From contig CACRXP010000636.1 in NCBI GenBank assembly GCA_902702965.1, positions 58,586 through 122,585 of the forward strand: a DNA stretch of 64,000 nt, given 5' to 3'. The notes beneath the pieces were generated by a model. It was given only the letters and a program-made list of their open reading frames with translations. It was not told the origin of the DNA and ran no database searches. The position numbers and the translations under genes were made by a program. Position 1 is the first letter of the stretch. Each line of letters opens with the position of its first letter. Origin of the DNA: Spirometra erinaceieuropaei (Eukaryota > Platyhelminthes > Cestoda > Diphyllobothriidea > Diphyllobothriidae). This document shows positions 44,150 to 56,039 of the stretch, in pieces.

Positions 44150-44154
44150 CTGAT

Positions 44155-44805
44155 TCTGGATTGTCCTCTCCGGCGGCAGTGGCCGCTGACGAAGCCAGCG
44201 CTGGTGTTTACTGCAACCACTCGTGTCTGATAGTCCCCTGAGACGGTGATGGCAGGCGCTTTTGTAGGCTCAAGTGGCCTCCAATCGGTATGTGTTACAT
44301 TTACCGAGAGGCAGTGTGCCTAGTGGTTTGACTTGCATTCGCCGACGGGTGGTGTGTTCGGGTGGCCGCATGGACAGCTTCGACTAGTGTGGACGCAGGC
44401 GTGCTCGAGCTGAAGGCGGCCGAGTTACTTCAGGTCAGCGCGTCCGGAACGGCTCGCTCCGAGGGATGAATGACCTTGAGGCAGCAAGGTCTTGGACAAG
44501 AACACCAGACACAGTCATGAAGGCTGTCTGAAACACTTTGTGCACTTATATTGCAATTACGGGAGTAAAGCTTGTACCTGCTGCATAGTTCTTTGTATCG
44601 TAAGATTGCTTGAAGGCAAATATGCTTGATAACCCTCCCGTGCCGTCAGGGTGATGTCATCACCCTTAGTGGAGTACAGAGAACTCAACGACACCAGTCA
44701 AGTTACCGCTGTGGCCTTTTGTCTACGCAGAAGACCATGGACCACCGATGGGAATCTACAACTGGATGATGCTGCTCAAGCCGATCTGAATCAGTCGTAA
44801 GTAGG
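44155..44805. other. No gene recognised
   Basis: GC-richer stretch without a long ORF. Nothing recognisable. Confidence 0.35.
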
Positions 44806-44809
44806 AGAC

Positions 44810-45190
44810 ATCGGCATTACCAACAATGTCAAGGGAGACTGGAATGCCCATTTCTGGCTTATTAGTCGTCATCAGCCACTCATACCCAACCCCGAAGCGT
44901 GAAACACCTGGGGCTCGATCTCGCGACCTGTTGGTTAGAAGACCAACGCCTCTAAAGACTGAGCCACGGCCTCGTTGTCATGTCGGTTAGGGTTAAACAT
45001 AGCTGGCTGACGACGGCTAACAAGCCAGAAGCGGCCATTCCAGCCTCCCTTGTCTTTGTCGGCAATACCATCCTGCCTTTGGCATGTGCTGCTGTTCGGC
45101 TGTTAGTTGGACTCGAGAGAGAGCCCTAAGGCACGACGGTGGGAGTGAGTTCCATAGAAACGATCAGTGAGCGTCCTCTACCATTGTAGG
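44810..45190. repeat. tRNA-derived SINE pair (family 1), opposite orientations
   Basis: A minus unit 44810-44990 (box B complement GGGCTCGATCTCGCGACC) is followed by the body of a plus unit 44995-45190. Confidence 0.65.
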
Positions 45191-45334
45191 AAACAGTATT
45201 TGAAGTTGGTGCGCACACCGTAACACGTGGGCCTCTAACACTGGACCCTCCGAAGAAACTATGTTGCCGGTGTTGGCGAAAACAAAATTACTACTAATTT
45301 TGGTTTGTTTATTTCACGTGATTTGCCATACTGG

Positions 45335-45800
45335 CTGCACAGGTACTACCTAAGATCCCAAACACCTACGTTTCGCCGATATTCTGTCTCTGCATGACAT
45401 CTAGGCGGGGTTCGGCTCATCAGTGGACACTCTCAGGGTTCTCCGTTTGTCTTCTGGTACATACTTCAGTGTGGAAATTTCACAACTCTAATCGCCTCAG
45501 AAATTAACGCACTAACTTGAAGTGAATCGTTCGGAACAAACTTTTAAATTCGGTCCGACGGTTGGTACGAATCTTAGAGTCGAAATCCGCCAGCTTCAGC
45601 AGAATAATCACGTACCATTCACAAGTTGATAAGGGGCAGAGTACTGAATGATTTGCCACAGCGACTGCCCAGGTACTAGGTAAAAACTCAGACAGGCATG
45701 ATTCGACGACCTTTCGCCGACACATGACACATTTGTGGTGGGACTTGGCACATCAGTGAGTTCCTCAGCATTCCCGAGTGCATTCTGGTAATTGTAAACT
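45335..45800 (-). repeat. Two copies of the 19130-type dispersed repeat
   Basis: 45335-45470 and 45660-45800 both carry TTTCGCCGATATTC / TTTCGCCGACA, GCATGACA, GGCNCATCAGTG and TTCTGGTA landmarks in the order of 19200-19320. Confidence 0.5.
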
Positions 45801-45809
45801 TTCGGACCG

Positions 45810-47555
45810 AGTTTTGTTCTGAAGGCTTTACTTCAGAGGAAACTAAAAGAGGCAGCAAATTACTGCTAGGGTAGGCAATATTATTTTTTTATCGACCTCC
45901 TGTCTAGCGTCAAGAAGGATTGTATAAAATTTCATCAGTCCCCGCAGCTTTTTCAGAGAAGGTGGAAGTATAGAATAGTGTTATCAGGAAAGTTTCAGGT
46001 GTCCAAACTGCATTATACGCAAACTTGCTAAAGCATATTGCCTGTCTTTCTCGCACATTCAGTAACAGATAACTTTATACTTATAAAATAGCGCAATACA
46101 GCTGAAACTTATATTCTTGTGAATTCAAGTACGTTTCTGCAATAACGGCCATTTTCAGATCAAATTTCCTAATACCTTTGGGGGTACACATTTTCACTAG
46201 ATTTACTCACAATACGTTATCTTAAACAGTCTGAATTTACTAGCCCTTTTTAGTGGAAACATTTTGCACTGCAAACCCAGAAAATTATAAGGAGGAATTA
46301 TTTGACGTCGATGTTCGAGAAGGCATCCAATTTGACATTACGGTCCACTGCATCGATGAATAAAAGTCTTTGCCAAGAGCACAGTTACTGCACTTTGTGG
46401 GTTTTAATGTTGATGAAATCCGCCTCGTATCGGGCGCTCAACTCAGCTTCCACGAGAAATGCACTTTATGCTCCTCTCTGAAGTTTGCGGCACTGCGTAC
46501 AGACAATTTTGACTAACTCGACACGAAAAGGTCTACTCTATCTCTTTCTCCCCTCCCCCCTCCCTCTTCTCATTAAAATGGGGTTCAGAGACAGAATACG
46601 CCACAGAAAGTATTTTGTTTGCATCCGAACCTGGTCTTGATTAAAAAGTCAAATATAAGGCGCACTGGTGCCGGTACCATGCAGTGTGATTCATTGCATT
46701 AAGCATTAAAATCGCGCCGGTGGGGACGGAGCCCGAGGACGGCAGGCAACCCCGAAGGGAATGTCCGAGCATGTAACCTGAGTCTACACAGTCGTAGGGC
46801 TACTCAACGTGCCCACTACAGGTTTCGTTGCCTCATCGTGTGTAGCTCCTGTCCGGGTGCGGACATGACGGAGGGGGGGGGGTGTGGTGAAACCGTGCGT
46901 CCTCTGGGGACTGTAGCACACGCTCGAACCTGCCCATGCGTGCCACTCCGCGTCCTGGCAACCCTCCGTGCAGGACGGTTAGCTAGCTGGACCTGCTCCT
47001 AGTGCCGCCGCCCCACGCACAGTCCTGTCCTGCTGGATGAAGGAGCAACAGGAGGATTGGCAGCCGGCGGCACGGTGGATGATCGTGTGCGTGAACACAC
47101 ACAGACTCCCCTGGGGGTGGGGGGGGTTGAATTTGCAATTCAAATGTGTGTGCTCTCTCTCTCTCTCGCCACAACACATTATGCACAGCCCTGGCAAGTG
47201 AGCAGTTGTGCGTCGTGGCACGTAAGCATGCGGCTGCCTGTCGTGAAGAGCAGATGCATAGTTTTTCTCTCTGTGTGCGTGTTTGTGTGTTTGTGGCAAG
47301 AGCTTCCAACTCGCCCAGCAAAAAATTGGCACTGGAAAAAAACGGGTGCGATCGACGGAAGTGAGGTGATTCAGCTCGCCTATCCTCACTGTCTCTTTCT
47401 CTCTCTTCCTCTCGTCAGTTTTTAATCCTCCCTAGGACGCAGTGAAACGCAACTGGGGCTCATCAGGAAAGTTGGCAACAAGTCTGTCTAGTGGGTTCGT
47501 GAGTGAGCACAGAACTGCGAGCGGACAAATAATCGGATGCAGTGGTAGACGGACG
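45810..47555. other. No gene recognised
   Basis: 45810-46560 is AT-rich with no ORF. 46660-47450 is GC-richer with G-runs and CT/TG tracts; overlapping ORFs on both strands at 46979-47425 look like composition artefacts. Confidence 0.4.
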
Positions 47556-47559
47556 CACA

Positions 47560-48010
47560 GCGATCGCGTTATGGGACTCACATGTCCCGTTGTGTCTCGG
47601 GGTTCTTTCTCTCTCGAGCCCAACCAGCAACCGCACAGCGGCGCTTAATATGGGCAGAATGACATAACCCATAAGGAAAAGTCGGCTGGAATGGCTATTT
47701 TTCTATACTACGCGCCGCTGTGCAGCTGCTGGTTGGGCTCGTGAATGAGTCCCAAGGTACAGAGGGACAAGTGAGCGCCCTAATTCGATCAGTGAGCGCC
47801 CTTCCATTGTTTATATGCCCTATCGCAACCGACAGGACAACGAGCCCGTGGCTCAGTGGCTAGAGACGCTGGACTCGTAACCAACAGGTTGGGTATCGGG
47901 TCCCAGGTATTCCGCAACTCGGAATCGGGTATGGCTGTCTAACGACAGCTAATATGCCAGAAATGGGCATTCCAATCTCCTTTGTATCCGTTGGTAATGT
48001 AACCCGGATA
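47560..48010. repeat. tRNA-derived SINE pair (family 1), opposite orientations
   Basis: A minus fragment 47560-47700 and a plus unit 47705-48010 with box A-like GTGGCTCAGTGGCTAGAG and a degraded box B. Confidence 0.65.
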
Positions 48011-48439
48011 AGTAGAACGCTAGCTGGTTCGGCAACATGCCTGGGAAGCGTGGACGTTAACATTTCAATACCACCGCGATGTTGACACCACAGCTGTGCG
48101 CCAGATTGTCACGGCACTGAACTTTGTGTAATCTCACGTCCTTATTCGTTTTCTGAGACTTTCTTTTCCAATTTCATCCTTTAACAATAAACCGTTAAGT
48201 GCGTCTAGTTAAATCATAAAGGGTCGAGAACAAGGCCACGTCTGCTGGACTTAGTAAAGGAACTCCAATTCCTCTAGGTAACGTTCGTTCGACCGCACTT
48301 TTCCACAGGCCACAAGTCAGAGGGGGACGGTTATGTAGCCATCACAATAAATGCTTGTGGTGTTGATTGACCGTGAACCCAAAAGCTTGCCCGTTACTGA
48401 CGTAGTGTATGCATCAAGGGGGGGAAAAAGAGCCCGGGG

Positions 48440-48935
48440 AATTCAGAATAGCATTATCGACAAAGACAAGGGAGACTCGAATGACCATTTCTGGTTTGCT
48501 AGCAGTCGTCAGACAGCCGTATCCAACACCCAAGTATTCAATCCCTGAGGCTCGAACTCCCGACCTGCTGGTTATAATCCCAACGCCCCAACCACTAAGT
48601 CACTGGCCCGATTTCCTGTCGGTTGCGATCGGGAAGATACAATGGTAGGGGCGCTCACCGATCGTCCTTACGGAACTAACTCGTTCCGTTGTGCCTTACG
48701 GGCTCTCTCTCGAACCCAACCAGCAGCCGCACAGCGGCGCATGATATAGACAGAATGGAATTACCGACAAAGACAATGGAGACTAGAATGGCCATTTCTG
48801 GATTATTAGCTGTCGTCAGCCGGCCATACCCAAGCCCGAAGTGTGGAACACCCGAGATTCGATCTCGCGACCCGTTTGTTAGAAGTCCACGCCTCTAACC
48901 AATGGTAGAGGGGTGCTCACCGATCACGTTACAGG
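48440..48935 (-). repeat. tRNA-derived SINE tandem (family 1), minus strand
   Basis: Two units in tandem (about 48440-48640 and 48645-48935). The phasing and junction sequence (ATGGTAGGGGCGCTCACCGA) match the cluster at 11825-12535. Confidence 0.7.
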
Positions 48936-48951
48936 AGTCACTCTCGGCCTG

Positions 48952-49082
48952 ATGTGACTATGTAGCCCCACCTGAAGTAACCAAACCCCAGCCACTATAG
49001 ACCCCAACCCTAACCCCTAACCCTAGCCCTAATCCTAAACCAAACAGTATTGTGTCCATCAGGTGGGGCTGCACAACCACAT
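48952..49082. mobile_element. Telomere-like inverted-repeat element, class ii, copy 2 (intact)
   Basis: The left end ATGTGACTATGTAGCCCCAC and the right end (TGGGGCTGCACAACCACAT) are reverse complements with few mismatches and enclose about 80 bp of CCCTAAC variants. 131 bp in all. Confidence 0.75.
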
Positions 49083-49089
49083 ATCGAGG

Positions 49090-49290
49090 CGCACCGACAG
49101 CCGCACGGCGGCGCGTAATAAATGCAAAATATCATTCACGACCAAGACATGGAAGGCTGGAATAGCCATTACTGGTCTGTTAGCCGTCATCAGCCAGCCA
49201 TATCCAACCCCGAGGTATGCAGTCGCCGAGGATTGAACTCGTGGCCGGTTGGTTCAAAGTCTAACGCCCTATCCTGGTGAATTCATTCCC
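49090..49290 (-). repeat. tRNA-derived SINE (family 1), minus strand, diverged
   Basis: GCCGTCATCAGCCAGCCATA and a degraded box B complement (GATTGAACTCGTGGCC) are present. The left end touches the class ii element. Confidence 0.55.
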
Positions 49291-49484
49291 ACGGCAAATT
49301 ATCTCATTCCTCACCTTGGTAAATCTGACGCGCTCGAACACGCTTAGAATGTTGCCAACCTGCAGGGTGGATCCGTCCCTTTCAGGACCTTTATGAAGGC
49401 TACCCTCATGCGAATCCCATCCACCCTCGTGGATGCCTCGTACATGTAGTAGGGACTAGGTCTTATGTGTGGGTGTGTGTGTCC

Positions 49485-49830
49485 TCCCTGAAGCGTCTGC
49501 AAATCAACCCGACCAACTGGGAAGAGCTCGCACACGATCGACCGACCTGGAGGAGGACAGTGAAGACAGGCGCTGCGATCTACGAAGCCAACCGCATCGC
49601 CGCCGCCAAAGCGAAACGCGAAGCCCGCAAATCACAACTTCGCCCAGACCGCAGTGCGGACGCACAACCGCTACCTACGTGTCCTCGGTGTCAACGGACA
49701 TTCCGGGCTCCAATTGGACTTGTCGGACATCTTCGGATCAACTGCGCCTCTCGGGCTGCACCAACCATTGTCCCCCCGCCCGCCTCTTCCTCGTCTTATG
49801 TGTGTGTGTGTGCTGCTTCTTCGCTATATG
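49485..49830 (+). pseudogene. Non-LTR retrotransposon C-terminal tail with C2HC finger
   Basis: One frame without stop reads LKRLQINPTNWEELAHDRPTW, then YEANRIAAAKAKREAR, then a zinc finger CPRCQRTFRAPIGLVGHLRI ending NC (49680-49742), that is C-x2-C-x12-H-x5-C. This Trp/Arg-rich linker plus finger is, from memory, a common tail of tapeworm retrotransposon polyproteins. The frame runs out into a TG repeat and a different repeat family after about 49800, and the polymerase is absent, so it is a 5'-truncated fragment. The finger itself is intact. Confidence 0.7.
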
Positions 49831-49849
49831 TGTGGTTCGAGAGTTCGAG

Positions 49850-50800
49850 TCTGAGGCTATCATGGCACGTCAAGCGCTGTGGCTTGGAAGGCTGCTGACT
49901 GACGTCGCAACTTAGTCCAAGCAGTCTGCCCAGTTGTGTGTGTGTGTATGTGCTGAGTGGCGGGTCGGTGGGCTGGGACCCAGGTTGAAGCGGCTTCTTC
50001 TTAGTGTGACGTACGGCACCCTCATGCATGGGAGATGTAGTTCGCCCAACCCCGTTGGGCGAAATCGCAGTGCTTTTGTTTGGAGGGCCGGGTCGTGCAT
50101 GCGGCGCACGGGAAAAGATCCCAGAGATCACTGAGGCTGAGACTATCCCGACACGTCAAGCGTCGTGGATAGGAAGGCTGCTGCTTGACGTCCCCACTCG
50201 GTCCACGCAGTCCGTCCCGCTGTGTGTGTGTGTGTGTTGTGTGGAGTGGCGGACTGGTGGGCTGGGAGACGGGCTGAAACAGCACCTTCCACGGCCCACT
50301 CACGCAAGTGCGAGACAGGCCGTTCAACCCCCATTGTGTGAAATCCTGACGCTTGTGCATGTGGGGCCAGGTCGTGCATGTGGCGCGGGCAGACAAGGTC
50401 ACTAGACTACGTCAGCCACCGCGCCCATTCCCCGCACCAGTCAACTGACTGGCTGGGACAGTGACAGCGTCTGGCGGCGGCTCTGCGCATTTTCCTAACT
50501 ATAAACAACCTTACGCGCTTAGAGCTATCACAGTGCGCCAAAAGCCGTGGCTTGGAAGGTTGCCAACTGAGAAGATAACTTAGACTACGCAGTCGACCCA
50601 GTGTTGTGTGCTTGTGTGGTGCGGCCGGCCGGCCAGCGGTCTAAGAGTCAGGCTGCAATGGCTCCTTCTTAGTGTGGCCTTTATAGGACTCCCACTCCGT
50701 GGGATCCGAGCTAGGTGTGACGGCACACCCAAATGCGGCTTCGGCCGTGCCAGCCACCCTTTTGTTGTTGGTCAAAATTCTTGTCGTTTGCTGTGGAGAC
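49850..50800 (+). repeat. Three tandem copies of a 280-bp TG-containing repeat
   Basis: Copies start at about 49850, 50126 and 50520. Each has GTGGCTTGGAAGGCTGCTGA-like sequence, then a (TG)n tract (49938-49950, 50221-50238, 50605-50620), then GGGCTG..CGGCTTCTTCTTAGTGTG. A related sequence occurs inverted at 56690-56830 and directly at 63680-63930. ORFs across it are repeat by-products. Confidence 0.6.
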
Positions 50801-50924
50801 CAGAGGGTGGGGAGCGGAGCGCCAAGGTGCGGGCTCGACCGCGCCATCCACCTGCGCCCTCCCTCATCTCCAGCCTTGTTGACTCTGTCTTAATATCAAG
50901 CACAGGGGGAGGGGGAGAGAGTGA

Positions 50925-51305
50925 GTTAGATGTTGTGCAAGTCCGCCGTCACTATAAACCAATCCAGGCACAAGTCGCTGTTCCTGCTCCACCTTGTTGT
51001 GGAGCACACGATAGACATCGTCGAACGCGAGGGTCGACCTGTCGTGTATTTGTGCATGTTGCCCTCCATACGGACCACATGGCAGATATGCTGGACAAGC
51101 ACGGGGGTCATGAAGTGGAACGCCAAGGTGCGGGCTCGACAGTGCCATCCCCCTGCGTCCTCCCTCGCTTCCGGTTTTCTTGACTCTGTCCTAACAGCGG
51201 GTCCAAGTGGGGAAGGAGGAGGGAGTGCGTTATATGCCGCGCAAGTCTACATTCACTATAAACTAAATTACCCGCAAGTCTCCGAGCTTGCTTCACAGCA
51301 AGGTG
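50925..51305 (-). repeat. Two minus-strand copies of the GTGCTCC..AACAAGG repeat
   Basis: 50925-51035 and 51195-51305 carry the reverse complement of the 1080-1225 landmarks (CACTATAAACCAATCC, CCACCTTGTTGTGGAGCACA). A 63-bp block (AACGCCAAGGTGCGGGCTCG) precedes each. Confidence 0.55.
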
Positions 51306-51344
51306 AAGACGATGACTTCAGACTGGAAGTTTCTGAGCACAAAT

Positions 51345-52145
51345 ATCGGTGGCAGTGTTGTAGAGGCGTTAACTAATACTTTGGTCGAGGAATCGTTCTG
51401 CAAATAGTATACCAGGAATCTTATAAGGTGGCCACTTGAGCATTACAATAGTTATTTTGTCAAACAGTGTGAAGATGTTCAGAGATTCATCGTTTACGGT
51501 AGCGATTACTTCCTTTTTGGAAAAATCTGCTGAGTTTTGGAAATGTTTTCCACTGCCACATTTCAGCGACCTTCAGCCTCCCTTTCTCCGACCTTTGGTA
51601 CTTTTGAGGCGGACTTCTGCGTCAGCACGGTGTATGTGTGTGTTTGTGTCGCGCCAGGTGGGTCTTACGTGAGGGCTTATAGTCTAGACACGTAAGGTCA
51701 GAGTTCAAGTTACTATTTTAGCATCTTTATTTGAGTCCTTTTGCATTACCAATAACGCATACTGTCGCAGGTGCTAGATGCGATTTGCGTATCAACCACT
51801 CTGGAAATTTTCCTTACCGTATTTGCATTAAGTACAAATGGTATGGATATCGAGACACTCCGTTCGCAGATTAGCATGGTTTTAGTTGTTGAGGTTTTAT
51901 TTTCGCTCGCTAAAGTATCTTTTGATGTAAGCAGTATCGGCCAGCTGCTTTAAAACGGGTCCTTGTTCCTCCTTTAGGCCACTACAATCAGCATTTGCCT
52001 ACATATGCCTTGAAAATATCGGCGTAAAGACTACTCGGTTGGTTTGAGTACTTGCGAAAGAAAGTGATTCGCTGAATAGCGTCCACTGTTAGTCGGTCGT
52101 CACTATACAGTCGTCTCCAGCAGGAAATTAGGGATTTTGGAAGAG
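51345..52145. other. No gene recognised
   Basis: Short ORFs only (for example 51771-51953), unlike any family I know. Confidence 0.4.
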
Positions 52146-52149
52146 GACC

Positions 52150-52720
52150 GACGAAGACAACGGGACTAAGATGACCATTACTCACTTATTGTCCATCGCC
52201 AGTCATACCCAACCCTAGGTTTACAAGACCTGGGAGTCGAGCATTTATAAGTTAAACGCTATACCATCGGGCGGGGGGTGGGCGTTGTTCTGTCGGTTGC
52301 GGTCAGAAGCAGTTACTGTCATGAGAATAATGACCACCGATTAAGTTACTGGACGTCTTTATCCCGTAAGCCCTTGGGGCTCAATCCAGAGCCCTCACAG
52401 ACGGACCATAGCGACCATTAATCGGCTCTGTGAACGTCCTTCAATAGATGGCGAATACTCTCGATGGCTACCGACAGGACAGTGGGTCCTTGATCCAGTG
52501 GAAGAATTCTGAACCGTTGTGTGCCCCATGTTCAAAGAACTCGCGCTCGAACCTCAGGTCCTGCAATCCTGGGCTCGAGCAAGGCTGGTTGACGACAGCC
52601 AATAAGACAGAAATTGTGTCCCAAACTCCCTTGTCTTTGAGATGTTTCCTTCCTACATCATTGCCAGTTGTTTGCTACAAGGGCTCCAGACCGAACCCCA
52701 AGGCGCAATTGGACAAACAT
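52150..52720. repeat. Diverged tRNA-derived SINE pair
   Basis: A minus unit 52150-52310 and a plus unit 52440-52720. GGTTGACGACAGCCAATAAG and CTCCCTTGTCTTTGAGAT mark the body of the plus unit. Confidence 0.5.
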
Positions 52721-52724
52721 TGCC

Positions 52725-54455
52725 CATAACCTAATCACTATACCTGTACCTGTGTACCAGATGACTGAGCCACTTATGTTCCATCACACCTAAAGCACAT
52801 TTCACAGCGTCATATCTGTAGAACAGACTCAGCGCTGTGACACTTTTGAGATAATTTGGTGGAAAATGGAATCACACTTCATTGGGGAAAGTAATCCGCA
52901 CGAAGAGTACGCTGCCTACTGCACAATATCGACAGAAATGCAATGACGGTAAACTCCTGCTGCCCCAGTGCACTCAAGGGTGAGAAATTATAGAAACTTT
53001 AGCCTTAGCTGAGGACTCATTCAATCGATATATCGATCTGACGCCGGCATACAGACCCTGCGGATTCACCGCCAAACTTACATCACTGACGTTTGATTGG
53101 TTAATACCCCCTACAACTGCCTCTCGTTCTTTTGCAGCTCTTATCTTTGGCAATGAACTCCTTCGCGAGTTCGAAAGCCCGGAAAAATAAATAAATGTTT
53201 CCGGTGCTCAACCAATATTCTGCTCCCCTGTAAATCCAATAACTGTCTCCATTTGCCTGGAATGTGATTACAAGTTGATTCTGAATTCCGCCCTGTACTC
53301 AGTCATGTTAATTCCTATTCCCCTTCACTGACTTCGTCCACTCATCCTAGAAGAAAAAGGAATTTTCGCAAGAGCTGCCCAATTCAACGCTTTGGAAATC
53401 TGCTTTACTTTGCTTGCATGCATTTGAAAATAACTCTGCCGAGATGTTTGTCTACTCCAAAGTAAAGTATGTTTTCTCGTAAATATACAAACTCATTTGC
53501 ATTTTCTGTAAGCAGATCGGACAAATGACTCATACCTCGGGCCTCTTTCGCTTGAAATTCAGTGGACATGCATACCATAGCAGGTCTTTCATCAGATATT
53601 GTACAACTAAACTTGTGAGCACACACTCTTCCCAAACCTGTCGCCCCTGCCACAGCTCTCATCACTGAACAAATCGAATTTACTTCCCAAGATAGCCTTT
53701 AAGACATAAACGCGCTTACGCCTGTCTGAAAACCGGCAAATGTCTAACTGTTTTTTTAATTCGGTGGTATTGCATTACCTTTCTGGGTGAGTAAAAAGGA
53801 ACAAGAATCGTCGGGCACCGAAACCATTCGTTCATTCGTCGGAGCTTTCGAATTGCTGTAGGAATTCATCATTAGAGGTAAAAGCAGCGATATAACAAAA
53901 GACGGTTATAAGGGTTGTCTTCCAGTCAGCGATTAGTGACGCAGATGTGAAGATGGCTGCGCAGGGATCTGTATGCCGGCAGCAAATCAGTGTACCGATT
54001 AAACGATTTTTCATCTGAGCTCCAGACTTCGATAAGTTCTCAGCTTGTCTTATTTTCGACGTGCGCGATTATGTTGGTGGCTGCGAAGTTGGGCTCGTGA
54101 CCCTTCATGAAGGTGTGTGCAGTCACTCACGATAACTCGTGACCCTCTCGCTCTGCCAGCTCATGTTCTTATATGCGTAATCCAAGCGTTGCGTGTATCA
54201 TGACCGGTGTAATTTCAAGAACAGTTTATGCAGGGAATATGACACACTGCTCGGGCCTTTTCTTTTGGGTTGAAGCAACAAGTCTGGACCTGTCTGAACC
54301 GCTGGGTTCCGCCGAATTTTCCCTCAAAAAAGACTGGCGTCGAAATTTTAATTTCGCTAAAATCAAATAAATAGTAGGATGTAGGGTGGGAGGGTACAGG
54401 TTAGAGTTCTTCAAGGAAACATTGGGTGTACCACTACTTGAATGGTTTTTTGGCA
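52725..54455. other. No gene recognised
   Basis: The 86-residue minus-strand ORF at 53405-53665 (ISDERPAMVCMSTEFQAKEA) has plausible amino-acid composition and could be a decayed exon, but I recognise no domain. Confidence 0.35.
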
Positions 54456-54459
54456 AAAA

Positions 54460-54870
54460 TAAAGTACACCCGCGGAGTAAGAAAGTGCTAACTGTTTTTT
54501 AACACATTCACCATCTTTTTAACACCCCTGCTTTACTGGCAGACGTATGCATTCCATCCAACAATATTTCGGATATTTGTTTATTACTTGACTGATCTCC
54601 ATGCCGACTGTTTTTTTTAAATGAGTTTCCCTCTTACTAAAGATTTGCCAGTGTGAGGTGCAGAACAATGAACCAGTGTAGAAATTTCACCAGCACCGAC
54701 TCTTCGGGGCGGTACAGCTTAGCGAATTTCATCCTGCTGACGTAGAACCAACCGAAAACCCTACCGAAAAACACCTACTTTTAAAAGTATTGTAGGCAGT
54801 TCTTCATAGTTTTTCCTTACCCCGCGCATACACTTAACCCGTACCGTTTATTTTAGCACACGTTAGCGCA
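54460..54870 (+). repeat. 400-bp dispersed repeat, copy 1
   Basis: Shares GTAAGAAAGTGCTAAC, CTGCTTTACTGGCAGACGTA, TGCATTCCAT, CTTCGGGGCGGTA and CCCCGCGCA in order with 59385-59745. Confidence 0.65.
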
Positions 54871-54879
54871 GACATAAAA

Positions 54880-55985
54880 CGCAGGAAGGAGTTTGGATGG
54901 ATTTTTTTGGGCGTAGTACCTTGATGGACGCTTTCGAGTTTTTACCGCTTACTCTGTGATTGAAAACAGCTTTTGACTTTGTTTTAGCACAAAACTGCTT
55001 TTTAAATGTCTTGCCCAGCAGGTCATTGTTCTGTCTGGTCTGTTCCTACGGCTTTGGTGGGAAAAAAGCGACACTGCTGAAATTGGTAAAGATTTATCCG
55101 AAGATACCTTTTAGGTCAGCCGTAAGGTTGTTTGTGTCGCAGAACCCTTCCTCCGAATAAATGGTTAGGAAGGGGACGAAATAGATGAATAATCAAGTAA
55201 CCAAGCCCGGAAACTATATGGAGACGAAAACCTAACTTGTTCAGGCTTCATTAAGTTCTTCATTTGTAATTTTCAAAAAAGCAGTCAGATTTTTTTGTTT
55301 GAATGTTCAGCTAAAACACTGTCTGACTAAAAGGGAATTGTCGATGTTCGTCTTGGATAAGCGTGTTTATCATAATTTTCGCCGCTGCCAAGTAGGAAGA
55401 ACGCATAACGTCAGCTTCCAGTCCCTGGCAATTCCATCCTAGAGTTGTGGATAGCTGTGAAATACTCCATTAATTTTTTGGTCAGTTGTCAGTTGACTTT
55501 TACACCCTACACCTCTTAAATTATTTTAAATTGCGCTTCTTCTTGCATTATGGAAAGGAGATGTTCATTTTCCTCTCAGAACTCTCATCGACACAGTCAA
55601 AGATTGTCTAATATATATACCCTTAAAATATTGACACCCGGCCTAGAATAGAGTTTGGGGTCAGCTAATTCGCATAACGTTAAACCTGCTTACTGACTCA
55701 ATCAACTAAAACCCGTGTTGCTCTGATACAGCTTATATTCATATTCACCAGTCCAATTACTTTATTTGATGCTCTGATTGCATTAGGGTTCACACTGATT
55801 TCTTATAACAGAAATCTCTAAGACGTCCTACGGAGTGTTTTCACTTACTCTTACTGATTGTTATCTAGCTGTTTGCCTAAACACATTTTAATTAACGCCT
55901 TGGACATTCTTGACTGTCCTGGATACTTCGCCTAAAGAAACGATCCCACGCATTAAAACTGCCAGAATTACCGCACAAAATGTGC
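54880..55985. other. No gene recognised
   Basis: AT-rich sequence with short ORFs only. Confidence 0.4.
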
Positions 55986-56039
55986 TGCCAGGTTTGACGA
56001 AACGGTCAGAGAGGGGATTTTGACGATCCGACCATCGTT

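Noticed and set aside
46979..47425. Long overlapping ORFs of 112-136 residues on both strands
   Set aside because: GC-rich, low-complexity sequence open in many frames; residue composition is typical of artefacts.
50608..51183. 191-residue plus-strand ORF
   Set aside because: It crosses the junction of two dispersed repeat families and is not conserved in their other copies.
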